DNA of 64,000 bases from Arthrobotrys musiformis (GCA_036971715.1 JAVHJL010000008.1:1922001-1986000), one strand, 5' to 3'. Shown: positions 35,607 through 49,300, numbered from the stretch's first letter. Translations and numbers: made by a program. The notes: a model not told the origin generated them from the sequence alone.

Positions 35607-35847
35607 AAAGGCTCGAAATTCCGAACTTTGAGGTGCGTTTTTGTGGGATTTTTTGAGAATTGAGGTGCTTTCTTCGCATTGCCATTTCGTAATCTCTTTG
35701 AACTTGCTGAAAGCGTTCTAGAACCCTAGGATCAACGCCGCTAAGGTCGATGTCAGAGCTCTCAGTACTGCACATGCTCAAGGGCCTCTCGGAGTAGACT
35801 ATCAGGCGTGAGCCTTTATTGTCTTTGTCTTCAAAATGGTCGCTCAT
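35593..35847 (-). CDS. small hypothetical protein (84 aa)
   Basis: ATG-initiated frame with a composition unlike chance translations: charged, Ser-rich N-terminal half, then VLERFQQVQRDYEMAMRR (probable helix) and a basic C-terminus ending SSLFKKK. No signal peptide or membrane segment and no recognised domain. It converges on the superoxide dismutase and the two coding ends overlap by 14 nt. It could be a real small intracellular protein; an accidental frame is the alternative. Confidence 0.4.
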   Translation of the reverse strand: MSDHFEDKDNKGSRLIVYSERPLSMCSTESSDIDLSGVDPRVLERFQQVQRDYEMAMRRKHLNSQKIPQKRTSKFGISSLFKKK

Positions 35848-38619
35848 ATTGATATATGTATTCGAGAGATGATATGTCGCTTGGTTTGTGGTCGCGTGGT
35901 CGCGTGGAGGATATCAAGATGAAGAACAACCAAAATTTATAGTCGATATATATCGGTATACAACAAAAGAGAATTCCAAGGCTTGTGGATACTAGTGTTT
36001 AATGCCAATTTTAACGGTTGGGTTTAAGCTTTCGTCCCCTATTATATAAATTTCCAAGTTCCCACCGTGCACCCGTCTCACGAGCTCAAAGTATCCATCC
36101 GACCAAATTAAGCCGCTCAGATATGGATTTTGGCCAAACCCCGCCGCTACTGACGAATCATGTGAATTTTACTAGACCTCCGCGATGCCGGTCCACCTAG
36201 ATACGAGCGATTCATCGATGTTTTTGCACCTGCCGGGAGGATTTTCGGAGAAACACCGGCATAAAGGAGGGACTGAGAAAGCGCTGACTAATGTGTTGAG
36301 GGGCAGTACAGCATTGAAGGCCCCAGCTTTGCAGTGTCTTCGAGGCCTAAATATATTGCTGTTATAGTCAATGATGCCATAAAAGAAAGGGTCTCCGGAC
36401 ACTGTCCTCAACGAGTAGGTGAAATGTTTCCTAGAAAGACTCGGTGACTTGCCTATCTGAGCTTCGACCACTCTCTCAGACCGGCACGGCACAGAGCGCG
36501 ATCGCGAGAGCCTGGCCGCGGGTTTTGGAACGGCACAAAACTTCAGTAGTAAGGTCGGCAAGGGAGGGTTTTATCTATATATTTTTCGTCAAGGACAATA
36601 TGCACGTGGTTTGCTCCGTGACGTCTTGTTCCAAGACTGAAGTCGTAATACTAGTTTGTAGCAATGCATGAGCGTATGGAGGTAATGAAACTTTCGTTGC
36701 ATTGAAAACGGAAAACGAACATTTTGTAAATTTTATACCAACACATTTAAACACCAAAATACCACGAAATCCACGGATTCTGGCCAAGTTGAGCCTGCTC
36801 TAAGTCGGGTAACCCAATGCAATGCTCGAGCTCTTAGACTTGGTAGACGATCAAGGCCTCACGAGACTAGCCCTAGTACTTTAAATTACCTGTGATACTT
36901 AGTCAGCTTATCGTGCTTCGTTAATATAGTATATGACAGAATTTTCGGAACTGCGCGCGACTGACCTAAAACCACTTGCGACACTGCAATGATACAAGGC
37001 GAGTATTGGTTCCATGCAACGATATCGTTGACCATGACTACCTTTAAAGACTCTAAGCTACGATCGACCATAAATGCTACTTCAAAAGGTATATGTTATG
37101 CATGCGCTCTGAAGCTACTTGTAATTTAATGCGCATAGGCAAAGTATAACGTCTGCAGATCTGGCCGTATATCCGAGACCAATCTTCCCTAGAAACTCCG
37201 CGTAGACGAGGCCGAGGATGAGATATTGATTCAAGCTAGTTTAGCCGCTTTTATCATGTACATATACATTTATATAGTATAATATTACGGTACTGATATG
37301 GGTATATGAAACTTTGGAGGAGATATGACCTCGGGCCCTAGTCTTTGCGAGAGAACGCCTGATCGATCAGATAATAATTCATTTCGAACCCTCGCACCGT
37401 AAAACTCCGGGCCTGATAACCGTTATCAATACCCTCTATAGCCATGGGAATAATAGCGCCGTCTCGGAACTTCTAGGACCAGGAATCATGAGAGAGAATC
37501 CCGAATCCAAGGTCTGGGCTATACTGCTTCTGATATAGCACTATCGATATCAACCTGCTTGATGTTGATCGCCGCGGGGTCTGCATTAACTCGCGGTTCG
37601 GTTCTCGGATCCCACGTTTTATTCAAGGCTAAAAAACAAACGACTTCGACTAAACTTGCATCGGGGTTCGGAAGATGAACTGTTGAAAGTCGCAGGCTTT
37701 CTCTATCAACTTCCACCAATGGATGGGGCGACCTCCCGGCGAAGATAGCAAGAACAGTTCGAGGTCGAACTTTAACGATAAAAAACTTACTGAATCAAGA
37801 AACTCTCCACTTTGCCATGAAGAATGATAGTGAAAATAGGATTGCGCAGTAGTAGTGGACCAGTATATACGTATACATCTGAGCGATCATTTCTACGAAC
37901 CTCTAATCGCTAGTACCAGTTAGCAATCATATTTTACCCGTTCAGCCAGAATCGATCCCCGCAAACACAATCCCCACAAACCATGGTAATAGAAAGAAAG
38001 AAAATTTAGACAATCCAGTGAATTAGTCCGAAACATCCATATCCTTGGGGCCGCTATGTGATTGACGGAAAAACTCTCGATTGTCCGAATGACGCGCAAC
38101 GAGCGCATACCTGCAAGGAACAAGCAACCTTGGTTCTGTTCGCTTGAGCTAAACCGACTTGGCAGGGTATACCTTGGCTAGTGCTTGTTGCAGCCAAAAA
38201 TCTCAGCAAAAGCTTTGCCCTTTTACCCTTTTCAGCCATCCGAATTTGCGGGTTCCACGGCCCAAGTTCCAACGTGCATGAGCGCTCGCCGCGTGATGGT
38301 ATGTCTGGAACTGTGGGGTCGACTAGTATCGCTTTCGCTGACCGAAGGAACAACCGCTACATGTTTCGCCGTAAACTGTGTTGATCTAGATTTTCCCCGG
38401 ATAAATCTTGAAGACCTGGAGAAACCCATCTGAAGGACTATGGGATCCCGGTCCGGGGTAAGGACGCTCGAGAGCTTCCGTAGATAATTGCTTCAAGGGA
38501 TCGATTGTCGCAGAGATAGATTTATAAATAATGGCGCTGCCAGCTACCCTTACCGTTCTATTCACTGTCAACCCAGCACACTTGGATTCGAACTCAAGGT
38601 CGCAGAATAACGATACAAA
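35848..38619. other. 2.8-kb intergenic
   Basis: No supportable gene. Opposite-strand frames at 36172-36561 and 38054-38434 lack motifs. The right end is the exopolygalacturonase promoter. AT-rich stretches near 37255-37290 and a TATATAT cluster near 35944-35952, the latter upstream of the small minus-strand gene. Confidence 0.45.
38523..38530 (+). promoter_or_regulatory. TATA box of the exopolygalacturonase gene
   Basis: TATAAATA 90 nt upstream of the ATG at 38620. Confidence 0.5.
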
Positions 38620-40259
38620 ATGAGATTACTCGGACTCTTCGTAGCTGCTCTTGCAGCCCTCCCTGAGGTTGTTGAATGTGCTGGCGGTCGTGTTCACCAC
38701 GCCAAAGATGGCTCCGTCATTGGAACCACTGCCGCACGTCCAACTATCAAGCCCAAGCCATTTACAACTGGAAAGCAGTTTATCAAGTCTGAAAGGCGAA
38801 AACGCACTTGCTTCGTCGACGCACTTGGGAATGGCCGAGATGATGCGCCCCAGATTCTTGCTGCCCTGCAAGAATGCAATGGAAACGGCACAGTCGCCCT
38901 ACTTTCGCCGTTGTATACGATCGCTACACCACTGGATCTGACATTCCTTAATGGAATCGATATTGACATCCAAGGAACACTCAAATTCACTCCGGACACC
39001 GACTACTGGCAGGCCAACAGCTTCAAGTACACCTTCCAAAACTCTTCATCTTTCTGGCAAATTGGAGGCTCGGACGTCAACATTTTCGGCTCCGGAAAGG
39101 GTACCATCGACGGATCTGGTCAAGCTTGGTGGGTCCCCTTACAAACAGATTTTCTTTTTTCAATTTACAAAGAACTAACATCGAAACCCTAATATAGGTA
39201 TGATCTTTATGCTAAAGATCCGCTCATTCTTCGACCAATTCTTATCGCCTATAAGGACTTGCACGGAGCAATTATCAGTGGCCTGAAGCTCAGATACAGT
39301 CCTCAGTGGTACCAAGTCGTTATCGACAGCAGTGATATCATCTTTGATGATATCGATATCTTTGGCGGGTCTGTCAGCAGCAACCCCGCTAAGAACACAG
39401 ATGGATGGGACACCTGTAAGTGATACGGATTTGTGAACATTGAAACGGAGCCCGTAATGAGACATCAAGACTGACGCAACGAACCTGTCAGACCGTTCCG
39501 ACAACATCGTCATCCAGAACTCTCACATTGACAATGGCGACGATTGCGTGTCCTTCAAGCCAAACTCTACCAATATGGTTGTCCAGGGTCTCTTCTGCAA
39601 TGGCTCCCACGGTATCTCCGTTGGCTCCCTCGGTCAATACTACAAAGTCTATGACTTGGTTGAGGATATCTACGTTTACAACACCACCATGATCAATGCC
39701 TCCGATATGGCTAGAATCAAGGTCTGGCCTGGTATTCAGAGCGCCTTGAGCGTTGATCTCCAAGGTGGCGGTGGTATCGGATTGGTCAACAATATCGTAC
39801 GTTCTAGCCAACCCTTCATATAAAGGGATTGAAATTCGGTGTGCATGGCGGTTGACTGACAGAATATATAGACCTACGATACTATGCAAATCTCCAACGT
39901 CGACTATGGTATCGAGCTCACTCAATGCTACGGCCAGAAGAATTTGACTCTTTGCAATCAATACCCATCCACTCTTGAAATCAAGAATGTCGTTTTCAAG
40001 AATATGTGGGGTACCGCCAGCAAGAAATACGACCCAACCGTCGGCACCCTTGTCTGCAGCAGCCCAAGTGTAAGTCATACACCTTTATATTCGAGGCAGG
40101 TACCACAACCCGAACTTCGCTCACTAACTACCTCTCTAACTCCAGGTTTGCCACAACATCGCCGCCAAGAACATTAATGTTGTTCCACCAAGCGGCAAGA
40201 CACCAAAGTACACCTGCACCAACATTGACAGGACCCTCCTCGACATTCCTTGTGCTTAA
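38620..40259 (+). CDS. exopolygalacturonase, GH28 (447 aa)
   Basis: Five exons: 38620-39128, 39198-39415, 39492-39796, 39872-40069 and 40146-40259, with introns of 69-76 nt. After a signal peptide (MRLLGLFVAALAALPEVVECA), the right-handed beta-helix carries every GH28 active-site element: NTDGWDT, GDDCVSFK, GSHGISVGS and RIKVW. Length and the KPFTTGKQF-type N-terminal region fit fungal exo-acting galacturan 1,4-alpha-galacturonidases (PgaX/PGX type) better than endo-enzymes of about 370 residues. It removes galacturonic acid units from pectin chain ends outside the cell. Several N-x-S/T sites suggest N-glycosylation. It ends with a cysteine pair region (YTCTNIDRTLLDIPCA). It faces a carboxypeptidase gene in convergent orientation, 282 nt away. 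Confidence 0.95.
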
Positions 40260-40541
40260 GTAAGAGACCAAAATGTTCGAATGCGTAACGAGTAGCCTGA
40301 AATATATAAAAAGGGGCTATAATTGATGATCATGTATACTTAAAGATAATGAAATAATTTCTCAGTGACAACAATAGTGGTATCTGAATTCAGCTGAACA
40401 ACAGCTATGTGACAAGTCCTTCGTGATATGTAATAATTTAAGGGGTATCTTCTACGAGTACATGTGGGTATCTTTTGTTCTCAATACAAACTCCTGGGTA
40501 TCTTTTCAATTCAAACTGCAACATGCTTTTCGGAAATTTTT

Positions 40542-41994
40542 TTACAATGCTTGAACAAGATCCTGGAAGCCGTCGAAGGCCTCTTCGCCGCTTGGAATGA
40601 TCTGGTTTGCCGGAAGGACGAAACCATATCGGCCGGTATCTCTCAACTCAACGGAGTAAGAGTGGGTAATGTTCAAGGCTCCATAGGTATAATCAGTTGA
40701 GTCACCGGTGGTAGGGTAGATGGTAGTGCAAGATGGTCCGTAGGTGAACGAAGTCTTGTATCGTCTGCGCATGCCAGCCTCCCAGACTATAATAGTAAGT
40801 TAGCCAATTTTATTCTTCAAGCGGCTTATTTGGATTTCTTTTCTTACTCTTCATAACACGGAGATGTTCGGCCTCATCTGGTGCAGGAGTGTTGCAAGTA
40901 TATCCCCATGGCGACAAGATCAATTGAGAGTAAGAGTGGTAGTCAATGAATAGCTTCACGCCGACCGTGTTAACCAAGTTCTTAATGAACGCCGAGAGTC
41001 CCTTGAACTCGGCTGTGTCACCAGCACCAAGACCCTTAAAGTCTTGGGCACATGGGTTTGTCGAGGCACCTCCACTAGAGCTCCACTTGTAGTCCCAGTT
41101 TCTGTTGACGTCTGTTCCAATGCAAGAGTTGGAAGTGAGTCTCAAGCGGTTCTTTCGCCACATCCTATCGTTCGTTTGGCTGTAGACGAATCCGTCTGGG
41201 TTGACGACTGGGAAAATATAGTAGTCGTATTTGTCCAGCAGGGAAGAGACCGCCACAGTTGCATTGCTAACGGTGCCATCCTGGAGGAGCTTGGTGGCAA
41301 AATACTCGGTAACCTTCGAAGTTATCCATTCTCGTGCGTGAACATTGCTATGAAGAACAATAGCAGTCTTGCCCTTCTGCTTGCCCCAGATGTGAATGCC
41401 AACGATTTCTCTACCTTCGGTGGACTGTCCCGAAACCACGATTTCCGCGTTGTTTGGGTACGAGGTAGCCAAGTTATAAAGATAGGTTTGGTGGTAGCCA
41501 TATGAGTGGTACGCTGTGAACCAGTTCGGATCTGGGGCTTTATTGTTGGTGCACAAGACCCGTTAGTTCCTTGTTTGGTACGGCGCTATATAACTCGGCA
41601 CGGACGCAAGCTTACCTGAGGTTCGGACAGTTTTGCTGATTGACACCTGTGGGGCAGCGGCCACGGACTCCGCTTCAATCGAAGCTCCAAGATCTTCATG
41701 CATGATCTCCATTTTCAAGCCGGCCTTTTTCGAAACTCTATCGAACTCCGATTGGGCACTTGGTGGAATAGCCACATCAACATGGCTATTGACATTGTAA
41801 CCATGAGTCCAAGTATCAAGGTAGAGATTGTCAACAAGTGACTTGATAACCACAATATCCTCCTCAGTGTGTGCTTGGAGGCGAACAACACGAGTGCCGG
41901 TGTGGTCGACCTTTTTGACGGATGCAACAGGCGAGGCCGCAACGGCGCCTGTAAATGCAAGGATAGCTAGGATTTGTTGCTTGGAGAAATGCAT
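40542..41994 (-). CDS. secreted zinc carboxypeptidase, M14A (435 aa)
   Basis: Three exons: 41616-41994, 40848-41531 and 40542-40786. A signal peptide (ILAILAFTGAVAASP) and an activation pro-domain of about 110 residues precede the catalytic domain. Zinc ligands are seen in SNVHAREW (HxxE) and in IDYHSYSQL (third His). The substrate-binding NRNWDYKW and the catalytic glutamate in SYSVELRDTGRYGF are present. It is a carboxypeptidase A/B-type enzyme trimming C-terminal residues from peptides outside the cell, and would complement the endopeptidase at 26.3 kb. The acceptor of the first intron could be 41537 instead of 41531, which adds two residues (Ala-Pro) without changing frame. TATAAAA lies about 110 nt upstream. 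Confidence 0.94.
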
Positions 41995-42102
41995 TGTGGA
42001 TTAAAATTATTTTTGACAGTGAACAAAACTTTCGAACGGGATATCCGGTGAGGAGCTGGCCTGCGACGGTCACGGTTTCAAAAGTCGGGCGGGATAGCCA
42101 AG

Positions 42103-42109
42103 TTTTATA
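42103..42109 (-). promoter_or_regulatory. TATA box of the carboxypeptidase gene
   Basis: TATAAAA on the minus strand, about 110 nt upstream of the ATG at 41994. Confidence 0.45.
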
Positions 42110-42955
42110 GATCCCCAGGGCGTCAGTCGAGAAAAAAATATTCACACTGTCAACGATAATGGCTTTGGGCACCGATTGAGGACCTTAAAGTCGCTCTCCT
42201 ATGTATCTCCTAAGATTTGTGAAACCATCTTAAGAACAAGCTGCCTCGCCGAAAGAGGGAAGCTGCATTGTGCCGCCGACGTATCACTTGATCCCGGACT
42301 GCATATCTACCTTCACCGTAGGTCCAAAAGAGGCAAGTTGGAATATCAAAACCATATCAGTGCACAAGCCCTTGTGGCCTTGGGGTCAGGGCGTTATTCC
42401 GTGAATAGTCAGTTAACATGGACCTCTGGACAAAATAAGGGAAATAGCAAGATGTTCCAAGAGATACCCTCTTGCCAACGCACGGAAATCAACGGTCCGT
42501 TCGGTTGGGGATAAACGCGATTCGTCGAAAATCGAGCATACGTAAGTGAAACGCCGGCTCAATATATAACAGACCCTCCAAATACCCATTATTGAAATTT
42601 TTACCCGTAATATATACAGGGTGCTTACTTATTGGGATTGTTATATGGGGTAGCTTCAAAGATATTGAAGGGTACTATTCCTTGTGGGAAGATCGCTGTA
42701 AGTTCGGAAGCCAATCCGATTTACCTGCCGAAATGATACTAGAGTTCCGCACATCAGTTCAACAGGTTGTCGTTCAAACTAAGTCGATAACAACGATAAC
42801 GACAAGGCAACCAACAATCGATCAAGGACATTCTAGATCCATAGACAATGGTATACCCCGCCCAAGATTTGTCTACGAAGGCCAGTTCAAGCTCAGGATC
42901 CTCCTGAATTGACGATTTCAACTCCACAGCATAACAATTTTCGACACGGGTCAGC

Positions 42956-43016
42956 GAGGCTAAAGTTGACCGGACTTCGAGGCTAAAGTTGACCGGACTT
43001 CGAGGCTAAAGTTGAA
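42956..43016. repeat. 23-bp tandem repeat, about 2.7 copies
   Basis: The unit GAGGCTAAAGTTGACCGG plus ACTTC repeats at 42956, 42979 and 43002. The first two copies are identical and the third is cut short after about 15 bases. It lies in non-coding sequence. Confidence 0.9.
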
Positions 43017-44930
43017 CCTTGGGTCTAACCGTGCTGTGCATGCGCTCTCGACTCCCAATAGTTCTGGGCTAGCTTGCGGCACATATGCAAACACAAAATT
43101 TGGAACGCAAGCTTGCCTTGCCAATTGCCAATTGACCCGAGATTATGTATAAATGCCAAGCTTAATGGGCGACCCGGTCGACACCTGCAGGATACCCGTT
43201 CCTCCTAGACTCAAGTACTCTATAGCACAGCTCTTAAGATCTCAAGACTCGACTCCTTACTGAAAAATATTATCATGATCCAGGTTTTGGCGCTATGATC
43301 ATCATCTGCCCAGTACCTTACTTGGGATATGCAACAGCTCAACGCACCACGGGATAAACCCGGTCGGGAAGTTGATACCTAGGTAACCAACCGATGTCAA
43401 AAAGCTTGTCTGTTTTTCCAAGGCCTCCAACATTTGCATCCGGCCGTTTCCATTCTACAGCTGCACAGTATCCAAGGATTCTATTCAGTCCTTCCAGAAA
43501 CAGATATCGATGATACGTTGACTGGTATCTGCACTTGCTACCAAATCATGAAAATGACGTTAGATCTGATTAGTCTACCCTCCTGGCTCGGCAGGCAGAT
43601 GGGTAGACGCCTTTTTTTCGCATATGAAGATGTGGAGAGATGACTACCACTATAGTAGTTTGAAACCCAGTTGCACAATTGCAATCAGGTGCCCATTGCA
43701 CGGGTATGCATGCAACATTCGCACTTCAGGATCTTGTCGTATACATAGCCAAGGGCCGGGCTTCGACAGAAGAAGTAACGTACGTAACTGAGTCCGTAAC
43801 TTTGTGTAGGTGAACGTTTGCGTCTCTCGAGAAAGCGGCGATCTCCTGAGATCGGCGAATGTCGTACAAGCAATGTTGGAAAAAAAATTCCTATTTTGGA
43901 AGCTACTGAATAGGGACAATGTTGGTGTCTACGGAGTAACGTTACACAGACATAGACTTTATCGATTGCCACAACTTTAAATCCAGCCACTGGCCGGTAC
44001 TGAATCAAACAATGCAACTACAAATAATGGAACATTTATAACAAAAAATCGCACCACAAATTCAATTCAAAAGACGTGGTTGTTCTGTTGTTGTGAACTC
44101 GGTATACTAAGTCTCATGGCCTCCCGGGCGCGGGCTAACGCTCCTCCCTGAACGCCCAGGGAAATGTGAACAAGGATGCTGCATGCGCATGCGCATATCG
44201 TATTATACTCCTATCGATATCACGATATATATACACCCTAGCAAGCTGGATACGAGACAAGATATATACGAATGTCTAGGTTTATTTGTAAAAATTTTGG
44301 TGCCACGTCTATAGCGAGTGTGTCAGCGGTAGCCGTTGGTTCGCACACCGGTCACCCTGTAATCCTGGTAAATTTAAATAGCAACCATGGCATATAGTGA
44401 TGGTTGGACAGCGGGTCTCCCTATTGAACCCATGAGAAAAACATGCGAACGTATACTCTAGGCATCCTTCGCTCTATTATGGCGTGATATCCTCGCGACT
44501 GCTTCTCTAGATAATATTGAGACTTTTGACGCAACTATCACACCCTGCTTACGATATATCGATAGGCTTTTTGAAGACTTCGATCAGCGAGGCTGTCCGT
44601 ACTTAAAAACAGCACTGAAATCTGTCCCTCGATATTGGAAGTCTAGGTCTGCGGCTCACCGGTCTTGAGGCACATGAAAATAATTCACAATTCACGAGAT
44701 GAATTTGTTAGATATCTCAGCTTTTCGGTGAGATTCCTTCGTGTATACTAGGTACTTAAGCGCGTATTTATGTCGAGTTATAATAACTATAAATTAAAGG
44801 AAAAATTTTATATACATAACGGAGCGATCCCAAGCCCCACCCGGGGCCAAATTCTATACTATATACAAAAAACCACGACAATCCCGAATGCCTATCCATC
44901 CACACCCCCACAACTCGGCCCAACAACTTC

Positions 44931-45497
44931 CTACAACTCCCTCTTGATATCAACCAAAGTACAGGATGGGTCAAATGGCTTAGCACCAACCAACAACTCA
45001 AGCGCAGTATACTTTCCTCCATTAATCTTATCCCTTCCGTTCGTGCAAATATACCATACATTCTTATCCCCTCCGTAAGTTAGATAACCCTCGCTATCGA
45101 ATCCCATGGAGGTATCAACGATAGCAACCCCGTTTGCATCGTGCTTAAGTTGGAAGGTCATCGGCTTAAGATGTTGACCTGGGAGTATTTTCTTGGCGAA
45201 TGTAGCGGCCAGGGAGAGCTCGAGGTCTCCGCCAAAAGATGAACCGAACATGGGAACATTGTGGTAGAGGATTCCACCGCCGGTGCGTTCTTCGAAGTAG
45301 AAGTTCTTGTCGGCTTCTGTGGATATGGTAGCCGCGCTGTAGGCTTCCCCTTGAATGACGGCGGAAATGAAAGCGCCGTTATATTCGGCTGAGTTGGAGA
45401 TGATGGAGAGGGCGAATGGGTCGGAATTCGCCTTAAATGGGATAGCAACGGCGGAGACGGCGGTGGCCAAAGTGGCGATAGCGGCGATAGACTTCAT
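44931..45497 (-). CDS. small secreted protein, PhiA/cell-wall-like (188 aa)
   Basis: Single exon. Signal peptide MKSIAAIATLATAVSAVA, then a compact domain beginning FALSIISNSAEYNGAFIS with alternating hydrophobic strands. It ends in a region with two cysteines (WYICTNG and DPSCTLVDI). The layout (leader, one beta-rich domain of about 165 residues, Cys near the C-terminus) resembles the fungal cell-wall protein PhiA / IgE-binding-protein family. That assignment is from general resemblance only. A wall or extracellular structural role is inferred. A minus-strand ATATAAAA lies only about 45 nt upstream of the ATG, so the leader would be very short if it is used. Confidence 0.75.
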   Translation of the reverse strand: MKSIAAIATLATAVSAVAIPFKANSDPFALSIISNSAEYNGAFISAVIQGEAYSAATISTEADKNFYFEERTGGGILYHNVPMFGSSFGGDLELSLAATFAKKILPGQHLKPMTFQLKHDANGVAIVDTSMGFDSEGYLTYGGDKNVWYICTNGRDKINGGKYTALELLVGAKPFDPSCTLVDIKREL

Positions 45498-46353
45498 TTT
45501 TGTAGGATATTTGTGGGTTTGAATATCTCGAATTTTGGGAGTTTTATATGATCAAGTGCACGTGGCAGAGTATAAAAGATTATGTTTTTATAGTTTTATA
45601 GGATCTAAAGATATGCTTCTGCATGAAGAGATGAGTGATGCTGTGATGATGATAGCTGACAACATACCCAGCGACAGCCATCCTTTTATACAACTTCCTA
45701 TATATGAAATACAGCTTGAAAATGACTTCTCGCGTTTTCGAAGACTCCTGCTCGACCTCCGCAACTACGCAAAATTCACAGTCTTGGCTAGAATTTTTTT
45801 TCTCCGTTCAAGGGTTCAACATAGACACTAAAGAAGTTCCCGTCGACGATTCAAAAGACAACACCAAGATGGGAGGAAGTGTGTTGGTATGGCCTCGAAC
45901 TCAGGCCGGTTGCATTATAATCTGATAGAGGAAAGATCAATAGAAGGGGGAGTGGCAACCCCAAGAAGAGTTTAGCCACAATATAGAAGAGCGGAGGAAT
46001 ATTCCGAACCTTCCTAGAAATATAGGGTGCAATGCCTTATCCATTATATCTTGACGAGAATGGCGATAAAGATGAGATGACAGGGATTGCAACAAGAGTG
46101 AAGCGGAAATCGGTGTATGCCCTAACCCGAAACAATTGGACAATTCTACATTATAAACCAAAACCTTCCAGTATATCCTCGAATACCAAGTTACAATAGT
46201 TCAGGATGATTCCCATGGTAAAGTGCTCAATATTAGTGCGCCTATGCTTGGCTCGACGGCATAAAAAACAACTCCGCAGGCCTAGATTCGGCAGTCTGAA
46301 AATTGAAAAGCTTAAAAAGATATACAAACGCATGAGACATATCAATAGGGCTG
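45498..46353. other. intergenic
   Basis: Promoter of the small secreted protein and 3' flank of the P450 fusion. Short plus-strand frames (45535-45925) show no motifs. Confidence 0.45.
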
Positions 46354-49300
46354 TTATGCAAATACATCCGTAGCAAACCGTTCCTTCCCCAACCCTTCAA
46401 ACCACTCTTCAACATCCTCGTCGCTGATAGATTTTCCCTCCTTTTCCTTCCCATCTTTGTAAATCTTCTTGCAAATTTCCTTAACCCCTGCCCCAACGTC
46501 CCGGCTACCGCAGACGAAAACCTTTCCTTTCTCCACGAAAAGCTTGATTGCATCTTCTCGGTCATGCCATAGTCGGTCTTGGACATGCTTGCACCCTTCA
46601 CTGAGCTCACGAGCTTGGCTGTAAGCAAAGCGGACATCGACCGCGCCCAAGCCGGCCCATTCCTTGAGTTCGTCGGGGTACAAGCTATCTTTCTCTGGAT
46701 GCTTACATCCGAAAAACAACATAGCAGGCGCTAAGTCTCGTCCAGCAGCCTTCTGAGCTGCGCGCTCCATGATGAAACCACGGAATGGGGCAAGCCCTGA
46801 TCCGGCGGCAACCATAATGATCGGGACGGCAGCAATATCCAATGGCAAGTTAAAGCCACCGTGAGAATTTCGGATAGATACTTGGACCTTATCACCTTTC
46901 TCTAGCGATGAAAGATAATTAGAGGCAACGCCGAGATACTTGCGGCCAGAATCCGCCAACGAGGGCTCATTGAGAACACTGTAGGTCAATGTACAACTTT
47001 CAGGGCTAGAAAGCGGGGAGGATGAAATCGAATATTGACGGATTCTCATTGGTGGGAGCATAGCAAGATAGTCGCCGATTGGTACATCGATCGTAGGGTA
47101 TTTCTCAAGGAAGTCGAGAGTCGATATCCTAGGGTGTGAGATCTCCTTCCCGAATCTATCCGCATCGTTCGCAAGCTCCAAGATTTCATTTTTCGTTTTA
47201 TCGTCGCTGCAGTAGTTGGCAATGGTGGTGATGTCGCGTTTTGTGGCAGGTTGCAACAATTCCACATATGAAGAGAGCAGCTCCCCGGCAGAGATAGTAG
47301 TATCGGTTGGGAGGGTGGTCGGCATCTCGGACGTGATTTTCAGGGCCGCGTCCCACGGAAGAGCGAACCTTCTCATTGCTCGCTTTACGGCCGATTCATG
47401 GTTTGTTGGAAGAACTGCAAGGTAATCTCCAACTTTGTATGAATATTCGGTCGGCAACTTGATCTCGAGATGCCGTTTCTCTGGCACATCCTCAGTTGTC
47501 AATCTCCTATTCTCGACTACAACGCCGGTCTTGAGGTTCTGTCCAAGAACAGTCGGTCGGTTCTCGACGAAGACGGTGACTTTGAGACCCGGCTTTGTGG
47601 ATTTGGCCTTTACTGCATCTCCCAGAGAAGGCCAAAACTTTTCGTCGACCCAATTTCCGAAGTCCTGGAACATATCTCCAGCACCAGCATCCGCCGCTCC
47701 TCTCTCGCAAAGTCGGTCACCGCCCAGATTGCCCAATAGCTCATCACACTGTGTCGGAATACGTTGGTATGTGGAAGCCCAGTCATGGTGACCGCATCCA
47801 AAAACAGCAAACTTAATCCCCTTCGCCTCCTCACCACTACACGATTTAATCCACTCATAGAAATGAGTAGCGTTATCCGGAGGCTGTCCCTCGAAACTAG
47901 CCGTGATTATCACTACCGGCCCATCTTTAGGGAGGTTGTTAGACGCGGCGTCTAAAACTTCAACCTTAGCCTTATACCCGCGAGTGGAAGCATCGATCGC
48001 AAGACGGTTAGCGAAAGCCTCGCAAGTTCCTGTGTTACTACCGTAGAATATGTGCAGAGGTTGCTTTGTGGAATCGTCTTCGTCCTTAGCACCGTTCTTC
48101 AATCCAACTTTCGTAACATCAGTTTGAGCGGCTTGGCCACCTCCTCCAAGGGCATGTTGGAGTGTAATCGGCGTCATCCCATGGCGCAACCTGCACTTTA
48201 TGCGGAAGTCCTTAGGCTTGATAGTAAGATTTTGTTTGATGGAAAGCTGGTATCCCGAGTCCGCCATGTAGAAATCAAAGTTTTGGAAGAGAACTGCCAT
48301 AACGATGAGCATCTCTTGCCAAGCGAATGGCCGCCCAATACAAGCTCTCATCCCGTTTCCGAACGGTTTCCAGGCATCCGGTGGTAGCTTGTTGAATGGC
48401 TCATCGAGCATTCGCTCCGGTTTGAACTCCTCGGCATCCGACCCATAGACTGCTGGATCTTTGTGCATTTTCTTGACCAGCAAGAGTATCGACTGATCCG
48501 GTCCGACTTTGTATTGCCCATTGATAAGGATTGGGTCTTCATGGTTATCAAACGGATGTGGGCGAACTCCAATTGCGGTGATGGGAGAGCTTAGCCTTAG
48601 TGTCTCGCGGAGAACAGCATTAGTGTATGGCAGCTTCGCGAGGTGCTCAAGATGAACCGGCTCTCGCCCAACGACACTGTCGATTTCTTCCTGGAGCTTC
48701 TTATAAGTGTGTGGATTCCTAAGCAGGTTATACATTGTGAAAGCAAGCGTTCCAGACGTCGTTTCGTGGCCTGCACCATCGATTTATATCAGTCTAACCC
48801 CATTGGCACGATGCCGGCTCCAGCAAAAGGAAAAGTCTTACCAGCAATCAAGAAAGTAATCATATTGTTAACAATTAATTCGTCCGTAAGTCCCCTCCCC
48901 GTCTGCGGGTCTTTACCATTAATCATGGCATTCAACAAATCCTTCTTATCAGACGGATTCTCCCGTCGCTCTTTAAGAAGATCATATGCAACCCGCTTCA
49001 TCAAATCAATGTCCTTGAAGTACGCCTCGCTTGCACGAGTAGGGATCATATTCATGGCAGGTAGACGTCGACCACGGTTTCCAGATTCGATAAGGAATTC
49101 CACCATCGCATCTACAAATGGATGTTGGTTTTCAATATAGAAGGAATTGAACCGGGCACCCATGGCACAAAGCGCAATGGTATCGAGGGTAAGACGAGTA
49201 AAATCGTCTGAGGCGTCAAGAGGTGTGCCGGATGGGAGGCGGGCCCATTTTAATGCCAATTGGTTCGCTAGATCAGCCATTTCTACCGATTGAAAATAGA

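Larger units (their letters stand above)
41995..44930. other. 2.9-kb intergenic
   Basis: Apart from the carboxypeptidase promoter and a 23-bp tandem repeat at 42956, I see nothing. Frames at 42176-42514 and 42592-42912 start at TTG, and 43650-44017 has two overlapping frames without motifs. AT-rich around 44200-44300 and 44750-44880. Confidence 0.45.

Noticed and set aside
39488..40078. 196-codon minus-strand open frame
   Set aside because: Antisense to the exopolygalacturonase and crosses one of its introns.
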